A stretch of 64,000 bases of DNA from Bog-473 sp963730785 (lineage in GTDB: Bacteria; Actinomycetota; Acidimicrobiia; Acidimicrobiales; RAAP-2): NCBI GenBank assembly GCA_963730785.1, contig CAVSTF010000001.1, positions 62,001-126,000 on the forward strand. The letters run 5' to 3'. Shown piece by piece: positions 34,101 to 43,096 of the stretch (the stretch's first letter is position 1; the number at the start of each line of letters is the position of its first letter). Position numbers and translations under genes: made by a program. The notes under the pieces were generated by a model. That model ran no database searches and was not told the DNA's origin. It was given only the letters and a program-made list of their open reading frames with translations.

Positions 34101-34224
34101 CTACCTCGGCCAACACCTCGTTGTGCTGGCGCAGGATGGCGGACCATGCACTATCGCCCATCCGAGACGCCCGCCCAGTCGAGTCCTCAATGTCGGTGAA
34201 CACAAAGGTTTGCTGTGAAGGCAC
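31153..34224 (-). CDS. Class III cyclase-like / AAA ATPase / TPR signalling protein
   Basis: 1,023 residues, intact. The cyclase-like domain (about 1-165) keeps both metal aspartates (FVFTDIEDST, Asp11; KKTGDGAMLVF, Asp55). The position of the usual Asn in VN-x-AAR is His (VQVHVAARV, His108), so cyclase activity is doubtful. A STAND-like ATPase follows, with Walker A GEPGAGKSR (203-211) and Walker B VVVVLEDLHRSD. The C-terminal half is helical, with TPR-type repeats (ARAILGWPIDWV, LGQELGDDGYAATGWRDLG). Actinobacteria encode many such proteins as presumed signal-dependent scaffolds or regulators. No DNA-binding domain is seen. The target is unknown. Confidence 0.85.
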   Translation of the reverse strand: MPSQQTFVFTDIEDSTGRASRMGDSAWSAILRQHNEVLAEVVPAYAGREVKKTGDGAMLVFDDATAAVRCVVEMQTRFAQIGLPVRAGAHCGPAIDDGAGDFIGVQVHVAARVGALAVGGELLVSAAARHEIGANSSIHFGQPRTVPLRGVPGLHRVYPVVAERTDEEVQRTALVGREKELTTLLNAITALRGGTGGSVLIAGEPGAGKSRLVDEFVSRIAGQSEVGVHWGHCWDRQGSPAYLPWMEIIRSLVSSGGADLNQAELVHIVPELSIAFGPAPRLPADPEVARNKLFAAVIDLVRHIANRLPVVVVLEDLHRSDATSLDLLRAAIEPLSSSPVLFVATTRDSDPEVWREIHEILGTGTLVKLAPLDVADVTTYLTHELGRAPEDETVRAVAELTGCNAFNLTQIAPLLKGNEKASLPSSVGASIRKRLEALSPDATWVLEVAATLGTTFSLAALGRSSGFSGSAAITALDEAVNARLVLWESPSDSVAFAHQLLQKAMYERIPTGRRAVLHGQVARTLATMTDQDDAAHQGMTAYHYVQAVPAGFADEAIATSRRAAELASAMHAHIEAVRYLQDALDVFGSMDSGDEGTRLNLIADLGHAQLALGRRDDGFASLESMVWSAMKLGDGDLAARAILGWPIDWVPSSEISAQLFDQLLSLIPKGSQRLPGLLALKSIFWRYLDNPGWRALAVQAWEEAVTLGNPAAQAEVLSRIADVGLGAEIGSTLIELGQELGDDGYAATGWRDLGRYRLDAGDGAGAAAAFEKQLEMADAVGAPLPRADARWRLAGLAVNRGETDVANTWMAEAAELEQQGRDRRPRLVGIGLQMAMARNEGRLSDLAFLATVEFDAAAQLGMAALRPAVALLGLAGGSPDLARGVLLDPPSRPFLGGELHWRLAAASTADMALCLADEGAMRLMAASLREASVPVATIPASTALYAHLDEIIGRLSVALGDPEDGITRLQNALDFYRGLGATPLIERTEAVLEIADSADLSGELSSRSIALARAARLPVLPQD

Positions 34225-34726
34225 AATGCCATTGTGCCCGGTACTGGCGAGTTTGACTCATCGGTTCGGGTACGTGGCCCGACCACGTGGCATGCGTCGA
34301 GCCCCTTGGGAGGCCTCACGTTCCCAGCTCACAACCGATGCAGATCGGCCCGGATCGGACTAACTGAGAATACTGCTAATAGGGCCCTAGGTGGTCGTTG
34401 TTGGCCAGATGCATCACCTGGCATCTCTAGTCGTGCCGTAAGGGGCCGGCGACTTACAGCTTTGCTCTCTCAGTAGCCGATTTAAATGGGTCTTCTGGCC
34501 TATCGAATTCGAATAGGAAACGACATAGCGTCCTTCCCAATGGAAGGGGCACTTCTGTGAAAGGTCTCCGAGTCGACGATTTGCAGTTCAAGGCTGATCC
34601 CGGCGAACCGCTCTTTCCGATTGAATTCTCTTCGCTCACACGCCTCGAGACACGTAAGTAATGGTCGCGGGAGGATCCGCAAGGGAAATAGCACGGCGGA
34701 CGGCTATCGCCGCCACCGTTCTTTAA
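34225..34726. other. Intergenic region between two divergent genes in the island
   Basis: About 500 bases, rich in A/T. The only frame worth noting is 34557-34661 on the plus strand: 34 codons starting GTG after GGAAGGGG and reading LRVDDLQFKADPGEPLFPIE. It looks protein-like but is too short to support alone. The region should hold promoters for both large neighbours. Confidence 0.35.
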
Positions 34727-35818
34727 ATGAAGGCAGATGGTGCAGGTCGAATGTCTTCTGCCTTTGCGGCTGGCGCTGATGGTGAAGAAGCGCTGTCCCA
34801 AGCTCTAGCACCCTTGCTATCCAAGGGTTGGCGCGAGCTATCGGATCTTCGATTGCCCTATGGCGGAAATCTCGACGAAGTGGTGGTCGGTCCAGCAGGA
34901 GTCGATGTCGTCGATTCAAAGAACTGGAGCTACTCAGTCACTGTCAAAGAAACCACCATTTACACGGGCAGATACAACCGGGCGCATGCTCTAGATGGCA
35001 TGGCTGCACAGGTCGAAGTCGTGAAGGGTGCGCTCTCAACCTTGGCGTATCCAGTAGCGGTTCGCGGCTTCCTTGCTCTCACTGGTGAAACGAACCGGGG
35101 TCACCCTGAAGAAAGCATCCGAAATGTCCAAATCGTGGGAGTGGACAACCTGTTGGATTCGCTCCTGTCCCTCCAACCATGCCTCAGCGATGCACAGATA
35201 CAAAACGTCACGGAAGTGTTGAGTTCGACATTTCCCGAACAGATGACAACGCAAAGTGTCGAATCCGCAGGTTCAGATGAAGCCGTCGATTCCGTAAAGA
35301 TCCACAAGCTATTCGACCAGAATGTTCGGTTTTTCTATCTCCACAAATGGAACAGATACGGCAAATCTCGCCTGTATCTCAAATCTTCGAGCGGGTGCGA
35401 CCTCGGCTGGAAGAACATCAACACGGGTGAAATCGAACTGACCAATGCGGGGACTGACACCGAGTTGATTCAAGCAGTGTTAAAGAGCGCCACTCCGGCT
35501 GGAATAACACTCGCTATTGAGCAACTACCAAAGCTGCCATTAAAGATTCCCGCTGGAAAATTACTTGCACATTTTGCGCAGCTTCGAGCAATGGTCTTGG
35601 TCGGCCAGGAACATTCCCTCAGGGGCTCACGTCGTCTGTACGGCACGCTCATAGACCCTGGGGCGGGCACCTTTGCACTCGGCCACGCCGATCTGCAAAG
35701 CGGAACACTTCACCCAAAGATCAACGGAAACCTCTCAAAACATTTGAGTTCTGCCGAAATTTATTTGCAGCTACTAGTCGAGCGACTGCCCAAAGCTCTG
35801 ACCAACCTTCGGAGCTAG
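34727..35818 (+). CDS. NERD domain (nuclease-related) protein
   Basis: 363 residues, intact. The NERD domain occupies about residues 15-130. GADGEEALSQAL carries the early Glu, LPYGGNLDEVVVGPAGVDVV has Asp50, and VDSKN has Asp63-x-Lys65, matching a PD-(D/E)xK nuclease-like core. The remaining 230 residues are a domain I do not recognise. Base composition is clearly lower in G+C than the flanking housekeeping genes, which suggests transfer. Its TAG overlaps the stop of the convergent ATPase gene by three bases. NERD proteins occur in defence-related and plasmid loci, but their substrate is usually unknown. Confidence 0.82.
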   Translation: MKADGAGRMSSAFAAGADGEEALSQALAPLLSKGWRELSDLRLPYGGNLDEVVVGPAGVDVVDSKNWSYSVTVKETTIYTGRYNRAHALDGMAAQVEVVKGALSTLAYPVAVRGFLALTGETNRGHPEESIRNVQIVGVDNLLDSLLSLQPCLSDAQIQNVTEVLSSTFPEQMTTQSVESAGSDEAVDSVKIHKLFDQNVRFFYLHKWNRYGKSRLYLKSSSGCDLGWKNINTGEIELTNAGTDTELIQAVLKSATPAGITLAIEQLPKLPLKIPAGKLLAHFAQLRAMVLVGQEHSLRGSRRLYGTLIDPGAGTFALGHADLQSGTLHPKINGNLSKHLSSAEIYLQLLVERLPKALTNLRS

Positions 35819-38800
35819 GTAGCTATGGAGTCGAGGGCGTCACCCACCCGGCGTTCAGCCAATGCATAGCCGTATTGGGTGGCTAGGTCTCCGGCTAAGG
35901 CGAGGAACGCTGTAGCCCTCGCTGCGTCGTCATTTCGGCCACGGGCGAGCAGCATTTGTCCGTAACCCAGCTGAGTATGAGCGAGGAAATACGGAGCGTC
36001 CATCTGCTGGTTGAGACGAAGGGCTTCCTCGAAGTGAGATTCCGCTTCGTCGAATCGCTCCAGGACCGTGGCCAACCTGCCCAGCGAGTAACTCACATTG
36101 TCATGGACGGAGACACCCGTGAAGGCGACCAGGTCGGGGTATGGGAGCAGGCGGTCGTAGAGCACTCGGGCCGCTTCAGCATGACCTAGGTCGGCCGTGA
36201 CCCGAGCCCAAATACTCAAGTAGGAGAGCAGCAAGAAGTCCTCGGGTACCGAGAAGTCCATCTGCAATTCCTCTTCGAGCCTGACTCTGGCCTCGTCGAC
36301 CCGCCCCACATCGACGAGTGCGGAGGCCGCACCCGATCGGTAGGAGGAAAGGCCCGGATTGAGGCGTGCCTCCTCTATTACGAGATCGATGATCTCGTCC
36401 ACGCGTCCCTGGTGTTGGCGGATCTGGAATAGCTGGGCGGCAAAGATGGCCAGCGCGTCGGGTTGTCCGGTTTCGGTGCCGATCTCAAACGCCTCGGTGG
36501 CCAGAGCTTCGGACTGGACCGAGTCTCCCGCCAACAGCATCTCGAAACTGCGGATGAAGGCCACTGTCCATTTCAAGATGGGCTGGCCGATCTCCGAGGC
36601 CAGAAGGTCCATTTTGCTGTGCGCCTCGCGCATGGTCGCCACCTGGCCGAGCTGGATGGCCGACACAGCGATCGGGTTATTGGCCCAGAAACGGCTGACG
36701 GGATCGCCGACATGCCTCGCCAGAACCTGGAGCTCTACCGCCTCCTCGAACATCTCGTGGATGGTGTCCGCCATCCAGATCGGTTCCCAGCGCCGAAGAG
36801 TCACTTCCAGCAGGGTGGCGTCATCGCCTAACCGTCGTGCGACGGACAGCGCGTCGTCGACCAGGATTCGACGGGTCGGGTAGTCCCCGTCGTGGACGAG
36901 TTCCATGGCCAGCATGGCGAGCAGTCGAGCCCGTGCCGACGAGTCGGCCGAACCGATCATTTCCAGCGCGTTGCCGGAGGGCTTCGACCCGTTCGGTATC
37001 AACCCGACCGATCGCACTCACAAAGCCCCGGTTGTTGGCCAGGGCGGCGCGCACGGCGGTCTCGGCGTCACCGATCTGGTGGGCCAGGGTGGATGCCTCG
37101 AGCAAGGTCTCCCGGAAGCCGGCGTCGCCGGTCTGACGTTGGGCCTCACCCAGTCCGGCCAAGCAACGAACTCGCTCCCCTGGGATTGTCATTCCGGGCG
37201 AGCAGGCCCAGCGCTTCTCCGATACCAGCGGTCGGCCTCGGCGGGGGCCAGCGCGTCGAGTGCATTCTCGCCGGCCATTTGGGCGTAGGCGACGGCCTTG
37301 TCCAGGTCCGATGGCTGAGTGGCGGCGATCCAGTGGCGGGCCAGCTCGGCGGCGCGACGACCCGGCCTGGCCCCGACCAGTGACCTCCAGTGCCTCCCCG
37401 GCCCGTCGATGGAGGTGAGCCCGACGGGTGACGCTCAAATCGTCGTAGAGGGTGTGTTGGACCAGGGCATGGGAGAACCGGAAACGTCCCGGACCGTCCT
37501 TGACTTCGGTCACCGAGTGCAGCCGACTGGGCCGCCTCAAGCACATCGAGCACGGGTCCTGCGTCGAGGCCCATCACCTCAGCCAAGAGGTCGACTTCGA
37601 ACTCTTGACCGAGGACGGCGGCGGCGGTGAGCACCGTGGCGGCATCGTTGCCCAGGCGATTCACTCTGGCGCCCACCACCTGGCGGACGCTCTCGGGTAG
37701 GCCGGCATCGGCCAGTTGTTTGGTGGGCACCCACCGACCCGAGTCCTCTTGGACAATGGCCCGGGTCTCGACCAGGTGGCGGAGCACCTCGGCCACAAAG
37801 AACGGGTTGCCGGCGGTCTCCTGGGACAGGACCTGGGCCAGATCGAGCCCGGCCACATCGAGCTCGTGACCGGTTGTCGCCTCCATGAACGAGACGACGT
37901 CCAGCGTCAGAGAAGCCTCGGAGCGAAATGCGAACTCACATCCGCTTCCCGGGCCATGGCTCCCAGAAAGTCGATGAGTGGATGCGACGAGGAAAGGCGC
38001 GGCATCCCGGTAGGTGCAGACCAGGGTCAGTCGGCCCATCGGGTGTCCGGCCAGATAGCGCAGCAACTGCAGGGTGGGGGCGTCTGCCCAGTGCAGGTCC
38101 TCCAACAGCAGGACGGTCGGCGCGCGGGAGGCGGCTCGGTCCAGCAGGGCCCGCACCGCTCCAAAGAGGAGCCAGCGTTCGGCCTCACGGTCGGCGGTCT
38201 CGGCGCCTTCGAGTTGCGGGTAGCGCTCCGTCAGGTCCGGGACGATGCGGGCCAGGGCGGCCAGCCGGTCAACCCCAATGACCTCCAGCACGTCCTCGTT
38301 CAATGATCGAGGTAGTGGGCCAGCGCCTCTCCGAACGGCCGGTAGGGCACGGCCAGGTCTTCGTCGCTGCGGCCGTAGAGAACCACTGCACCCTGCGGCA
38401 GTGGGCATCGCGGGCGAAGGCACAGGCCAGGAGCTCTTGCCCACACCTGCTTCACCGCCCAGCAGCACCACCTGGCGACTCTCCCGAGCCAAGGCTCCTT
38501 TGAGCGCTGATTCGAGACCATCAGATTCCAGCCGGCGACCGATGAGGCCGATGGGCGGCGGCTCGGGCAACGGGGACGGGAGGGGTATTCGGTCCTCGTC
38601 CTCTCCTGGTTCGGGAGCCCACTGCACCTCCCAGGCCACCACCGGCTCCGGCAGGCCCTTGAGGGCGAGTTCCCGCTCATTGAGCGAAAACATGACCTGA
38701 CCGGCGGGCCAAGCGCCTTGACGACATCGGCGACGAGGATCTGCTCTCCTTGGGCCGCCGCACACAGCCGGGCTGCTTCAATCACTGGCTCGCCGAAGAG

Positions 38801-39150
38801 GTCGCCGTCCTCCACGGTGGCGTCACCCATCGACATGCCGATGCGGATGGCCAGCGCCGTACCGGCGATCACGGTTATGTCGCTGCACGGCACGCTGCAT
38901 GGCCACCGCACCCGACAAGGCGGCGACGACGCTGGCAAAGCGCACCATCAGGCCATCGCCCATGACTTTTGACTTCAGTGCCGCCACTCGCCGAAACCGC
39001 CTCGCGCAACGCTGCGAAGTGACTGCGTCTTAGCTTGTCTGCCGCCTCAGGCGCCAGCGAGGTGGCCAACTCCGTCGATCCCACCAGATCAGTGAAGAGA
39101 ACCGTGACGCTCTCGGTGTGCTCCACGTATTGAAACCTTTCCGCCAGCAC
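35815..39150 (-). CDS. Second class III cyclase-like / AAA ATPase / TPR protein
   Basis: About 1,110 residues, recovered from several frames. The cyclase-like start is VTVLFTDLVGSTELATSLAP. Downstream, GMSMGDATVEDGDLFGEP leads into PVIEAARLCAAA, where the usual Asn is missing. Then come Walker A (GGEAGVGKS), Walker B (TVLLLEDLHWADAP), a winged-helix-like part (RQVVGARVNRLGNDAATVLT) and C-terminal TPR-type repeats (RFDEAESHFEEALRLNQQ). At least six frame changes lie between 36,800 and 39,070. They are denser than elsewhere, so real decay cannot be excluded. Same architecture as the gene at 31153-34224, but not closely similar in sequence. Confidence 0.75.
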
Positions 39151-39752
39151 CAGACGATTATCCGACCGTCGACCATCCGTGAATTCCCACTATGGGAATG
39201 CAATATCGAGAAAGACCCACGTCTCGGGTTGGGCAGGTACGGTTTGGAATGGATTCAGCGCCCTACGACTACCGGAATTGTCAGTCACTTTTTGGGTACG
39301 CCGCAAGAGTGCACGCAGCGATCAGGTGCGGTATGTCAGCTCTGCGGGGCCGGCGGCATCGACTTTGATTTCTGGCGGCAACTAACCGTCGAGCATCTGA
39401 TTGGACAGTCTCAAGGCGGTTATTTGAGGGAAATCAAAGCCGCTCTCAGCGCCCGATTCCCCGGATTTGGCATCCGGCAGATTGAAGCGCTGGCAGAACG
39501 AATTCGATGCCAGCGAACACGGTCACGGCCTGTTCGTTCTGCAACAGCACTACGAGCAGAACTCGAGCACCAATCTCGATGTCAGAAGCCATTGGTACGG
39601 CTCCCGACGGCTCGTCAGAGGACGTTTATTCGCATGTCACAGCGGACCTAGCCGAGGTCCTCAACGCCAAGAAAAGGGATGTGCAGTGGAAGTTGAAGGC
39701 GGTGCGAGCGCAATTTGAGAACGGCGATCGTGCCCGCGCTAAGGCAGACTGA
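39118..39752 (+). CDS. HNH-endonuclease-like protein
   Basis: Up to about 211 residues. AVCQLCGAGG, then TVEHLIGQSQGG, then ACSFCNSTTSR form a zinc-bound HNH (treble-clef) pattern: two CxxC knuckles around an E-H pair. The frame breaks near 39,500, just before the second CxxC. The start is uncertain. GTG at 39118 would overlap the divergent ATPase gene by 33 bases, and TTG at 39130 is an alternative. A/T-rich composition resembles the NERD gene. HNH proteins of this size occur in restriction, intron and defence contexts; nothing here shows the substrate. Confidence 0.65.
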
Positions 39753-39760
39753 CATGACGC

Positions 39761-39794
39761 GGAAGTGCCCGCCCCTCGCCGGGCGGGCACTTCC
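39761..39794. terminator. Perfect 14-base stem-loop closing the island
   Basis: GGAAGTGCCCGCCC (39761-39774) pairs fully with 39781-39794 around a six-base loop. It lies between the convergent HNH and permease genes and can serve both. Confidence 0.88.
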
Positions 39795-39824
39795 GCAACT
39801 ACTGGTCCTAGGGGGATCAGTTCT

Positions 39825-41388
39825 TTAGCTGGCACCCTCCAGTGCCAAGTCGAGCTCTTCGAAAGTTGGAGCCAGTGGACGTCCATCGGAAGCCGACGTC
39901 ATGGGAATCTCTTCGATGGTCACGATGGAGCCCATGCCCATGTCTTCACCGTGGCCCTTGACCGAGGCGGCCATAGTTACCTCAAGGTCGGTCTCAATGG
40001 TCGAGAACACCGTCTTGTCACGGCGGCTGAGGACCATGAGCCACGAGCCCCCGATCAGCATCCAGGCCAGGAAGATGTACGGGAAGATGCGGATCGGGTA
40101 CGGCGGGACCGGGACGAAGCTCCCAATGGTCGGTACCGACAGGGCCAAGGCGGCGATGACGGTGATCACCACGTTCCATGGCTTCAGCTCCCCGATCTTC
40201 TTCAGGTAGACCGGGGCGGCGATCGTGATCATCCAGTACGCCGTCAGGAACCCGAACGCCGCCAGCGTGCCGCCGTCACCGAAGGTGGTGAGCGGGTTGG
40301 TGAAGATCTCGAGCACGCACGGCACGGCCAGGATGAGCAGGATGTAGCAGGAGATGGCGACGTGCGGCGTCTTGTTCGTCGGGTGCGACTTGGCGAACTG
40401 CTTCGGGAACACGGTGTGCTGCGCCATCGGGTAGATGATGCGTGCGCCAGCGTTCAGGCACGACAGCGTCAGCGAGAAGAAGCTGACCATGGCCCCGATG
40501 GCCACCGGCACCTTGAAGAATCCGACGCCGTAGGCCTTGGAGAGGAAGGTCAGCGGAGCGGCCAGGCTGTTCAGACTCACATGGGAGTGGCGCGGCCCCG
40601 AACACCTCCACGTAGCTCATGATGACCATGAAGGCCCCGGTGATGAGGAGGCTGGCGATCACGGCCCGGGGAATGGTGACCAGAGGCTTTCTGGCTTCAC
40701 CGCCGAGGGTGGTGGCGCTCTCGAATCCGACCAGGGAGAAGACCGTGATCACCACGGCCAGGCTCAGGTCGTGCAGGGTCATGCCGTGCGCCTTGAGCTG
40801 GGTCGGGTCGGACGGGAAGCCGTGCTTGAACAAGATGACGGCGGCCAGGGCCAGGATGCAGGCGACCGAAGCGCCCTCAAAGGCCAGGGTCAACAGGGAC
40901 GAGATCTTGATGTCCTTGTAGGCCACGAACCAGCACAGCGCCGCCGATATGCAGAAGAAGATCACCGGCGGGATCGTCGCATGGATGCCCATGGAGCCGA
41001 CCAGCTGGGCGGCGAAGATCGAGAACCCGGTCAATCCGGCGACGCCGATGAAGGTGTAACACCAGATCAGGGCCCAACCCGACATCGACACCCGCTCGTG
41101 GACCGAGGCCCTTGGCGGTGTAGCCGTACATGGAGCCCGGCATGGCCGAGCGCTTGGCGAACTGATTCAGGCAGAACACCACGAACAGCAGCATCAGGGT
41201 GCCGAAGAGATAGGCCAACCAGGTGCCCTGCCCCGAGTCGGCGAAGCAGATCGGGATGATCAGCACCGCCGTCATGGTCGGGGAGATCAGGGCGACCGAC
41301 TGGGCCAACAGAGTCGGAAACCCGAGGGCCCGTGATTTTCAGACCATGGCCAGCCGGTCGCCGGCCTAGATGCTTCGATGGTGCTCAT
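39825..41388 (-). CDS. APC-family amino-acid permease
   Basis: About 520 residues with around 12 hydrophobic segments. AQSVALISPTMTAVLIIP near the start, SMYGYTAKGLGP, FSLVGFESATTLGGEARKP and the C-terminal half (LNAGARIIYPMAQHTVFPK) are typical of APC-superfamily amino-acid/polyamine carriers. Frames shift near 41,330, 41,100 and 40,590. The ATG at 41388 has a GAGGAG site 7 bases upstream and gives the N-terminus MSTIEA; the transmembrane part follows after the first shift. It lies downstream of an M24 hydrolase, so imported peptides or modified amino acids may be the substrate (inference). A structured leader precedes it. Confidence 0.85.
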
Positions 41389-41479
41389 CCCACACTCCTC
41401 AGCAATTGGATAGATGGATACCGCTACCTTCCAATATTTATAAGTAAATGTGTCCATGCAATAGCGGGAGTGTTAACAG

Positions 41480-41620
41480 TAGATAAACCCAGATTCCCAC
41501 TCGGGAAACCGGACGCGCGTCAGCCGCCATTTCTGGCGGCTGAACAGCACTTTTATCTGCCGGGAGCTCGGGCTCCCGGCCGCGGTATAACCCTCATACG
41601 AGGGCGACGTTATTTATCTA
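41480..41620 (-). ncRNA. Candidate structured leader RNA of the permease gene
   Basis: In the 270-base gap before the permease, the minus strand has TAGATAAA (41613-41620) fully complementary to TTTATCTA (41480-41487). Between them are four hairpins: CCCTC/GAGGG (41591-41604), a 9-base GCCGGGAGC/GCTCCCGGC stem (41559-41580), a 9-base CAGCCGCCA/TGGCGGCTG stem (41521-41542), and TTCCC/GGGAA near 41,500. A closed multi-branch junction like this is the shape of a riboswitch or other cis-acting RNA. I do not recognise a known class. Individual stems could also terminate the upstream M24 transcript. Confidence 0.5.
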
Positions 41621-41660
41621 AATACCACGCATATTTTTGCGTTGTATTTAACTGATTGCC

Positions 41661-42365
41661 CTAGCCGGGCAGCGTGCCCTCCGGGAAGGACTGGTCCTCG
41701 AGGAGCAGGTCTTCGTAGAAGGCGCCGAAGGTCATGTCCGGGTGGGCGATGGCGATCTCAAGCACCCAAAGATTTGGATTGGGCTTGAAGTCCACTTCGG
41801 CCATCGGCCCGTCGTAGTGAGCCGAGTGGGGGTAGTCCGACAGCCGGTGGCCCGAGAGGTCCATGTTGAGCTTCCAGCCCATGGACTCGGTGGTGGCGAT
41901 GGCGAAGTCGTAGAGCTCGCGCCCGGTGAGCTGCTCGGCAAACCACTTGGCTCGCACGATCTCCCAAATCTCGCGCACGTCGGTCTTGGCCTTGAGGTGC
42001 AGCGGGTTGTCGCCGAAGACGAACGTGTCGCCGGCGTCGCCCTCGAAGTCTCCGTAGACGGGTCCGATGTCGACGAAGAAGATGTCGTTCTCCCCCAGGA
42101 CCGTGTCCGGCTCGGAGCGCTCCATGAAGTCCTTGGTGGTGTTCTGACCGCAGCGCACAATGATGTGGTGCCAGCCCCGGCGCATTTCGAGGTCCGACAG
42201 AGTGGCGCGGGCGATCACCTTGGCCTCGTCCTCGGACATCCCCGGCTTGATCTGCTCGGCGATCATGTGCACGGCCTTGCGGGTGCGGGCCCGAACGGCC
42301 ATGAAGCCGTCGAGCGCGAAAGCGCCCCCGATGCCTTCGATGGTGCTGACGTCGGTGAGAGTCAT
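41661..42365 (-). CDS. M24-family (creatinase/aminopeptidase-fold) hydrolase
   Basis: 234 residues, intact. The pita-bread metal ligands appear as Asp99 (IFFVDIGP), Asp110 (FEGDAGDTF), His173 (SGHRLSDYPH), Glu203 (VLEIAIAH) and a late Glu in EDLLLED. It has only the catalytic domain, as in methionine-aminopeptidase-like members; the family also includes creatinases and ectoine-type amidohydrolases, so the substrate is open. The ATG at 42365 has a GAGG site. It lies between the HTH-cupin regulator gene and the permease, all in one direction. Confidence 0.82.
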   Translation of the reverse strand: MTLTDVSTIEGIGGAFALDGFMAVRARTRKAVHMIAEQIKPGMSEDEAKVIARATLSDLEMRRGWHHIIVRCGQNTTKDFMERSEPDTVLGENDIFFVDIGPVYGDFEGDAGDTFVFGDNPLHLKAKTDVREIWEIVRAKWFAEQLTGRELYDFAIATTESMGWKLNMDLSGHRLSDYPHSAHYDGPMAEVDFKPNPNLWVLEIAIAHPDMTFGAFYEDLLLEDQSFPEGTLPG

Positions 42366-42400
42366 GGTTCCTCGCTTGTGGTTGGGGCTGGTGGGCCCGG

Positions 42401-42979
42401 CTAGTGGATCTTGTGCAGGTGGCGCAGTGGTTTGGCCGCCACGAGTAGGACTTCGGTGGTGCCGCCCTCGGCACCCAGACGGTGGGGCAGCTCGGCGTTG
42501 AAATGGGCGGCCGTGCCAACGCCGAGCACGTGCACGTCCCCGTCGTATTCGAGGCGCAGGGTGCCGCTCAATACATAGAGCCATTCCTCGCCGGGGTGCC
42601 GGGCCGGAGTGGGGACCGGGCGCTCAGGGGTCACCGTGATCCGCAGGGCATCGATCACGCTCGATCCGGCGTACCCACTGCAGGCGGCAATGGTCAGCCC
42701 ATTCGATTCGTGCCGGGGCTCGTCGGGTAGGGCGACACCGATGGGCGTTGACCCCGGGGTTTCGCCGAAAAGGGCACCAACCGACACGCCGAAGGCAGTC
42801 GAAAGGGCCAGCAGGGAAGCCACCGAGGGCTGGCGTTCGGAGGACTCCAACCTGGAGAGGTGTGAGGTCGAGATCCCCGAGAGCTCGGAAGCCTGGTCAA
42901 GGGTCAGGCCCTGCTCCTCGCGCATGGCCCGCAGGGAGTCACCAATGGAGGTCTGCAGCAAGCCAGAGCCGACGGGCAT
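42401..42979 (-). CDS. HTH (XRE) regulator with C-terminal cupin domain
   Basis: 192 residues, intact. The N-terminal HTH (LRAMREEQGLTLDQASELSG, then STSHLSRLES) is followed by a cupin sensor domain (HPGEEWLYVLSGTLRLEYDG, with the HxE pattern and GTAAHFNAELPH). Such regulators (PuuR/SutR-like) sense small molecules such as amines or sulfur compounds. It is the first gene of the regulator-M24-permease group and probably controls it. Confidence 0.88.
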   Translation of the reverse strand: MPVGSGLLQTSIGDSLRAMREEQGLTLDQASELSGISTSHLSRLESSERQPSVASLLALSTAFGVSVGALFGETPGSTPIGVALPDEPRHESNGLTIAACSGYAGSSVIDALRITVTPERPVPTPARHPGEEWLYVLSGTLRLEYDGDVHVLGVGTAAHFNAELPHRLGAEGGTTEVLLVAAKPLRHLHKIH

Positions 42980-43096
42980 GAGGCCAATGTAAGGCCAATG
43001 TGCCTCAGAGACAACCTATATTGCCCAGAGTTAACAGGCCCGAAATGCTCCGTGGCGGGACAGGCACGCCACCAGGGGTTGGGGCATGCTGTCGAG

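Noticed and set aside
28349..39794. Attachment-site duplication of the tRNA-Gly 3' end at the far side of the island
   Set aside because: I looked for a second copy of the tRNA 3' segment (TTCGATTCTCGTCGCCCGC) downstream and found none. There is also no integrase gene, so tRNA-mediated integration is unsupported.
41581..41605. GGGTTATACCGCGG on the minus strand resembles the T-box sequence
   Set aside because: The essential UGGN bulge is replaced by TTAT, there is no room for a full specifier-loop domain upstream, and the downstream gene is a permease. I treat it as a coincidence within the structured leader.
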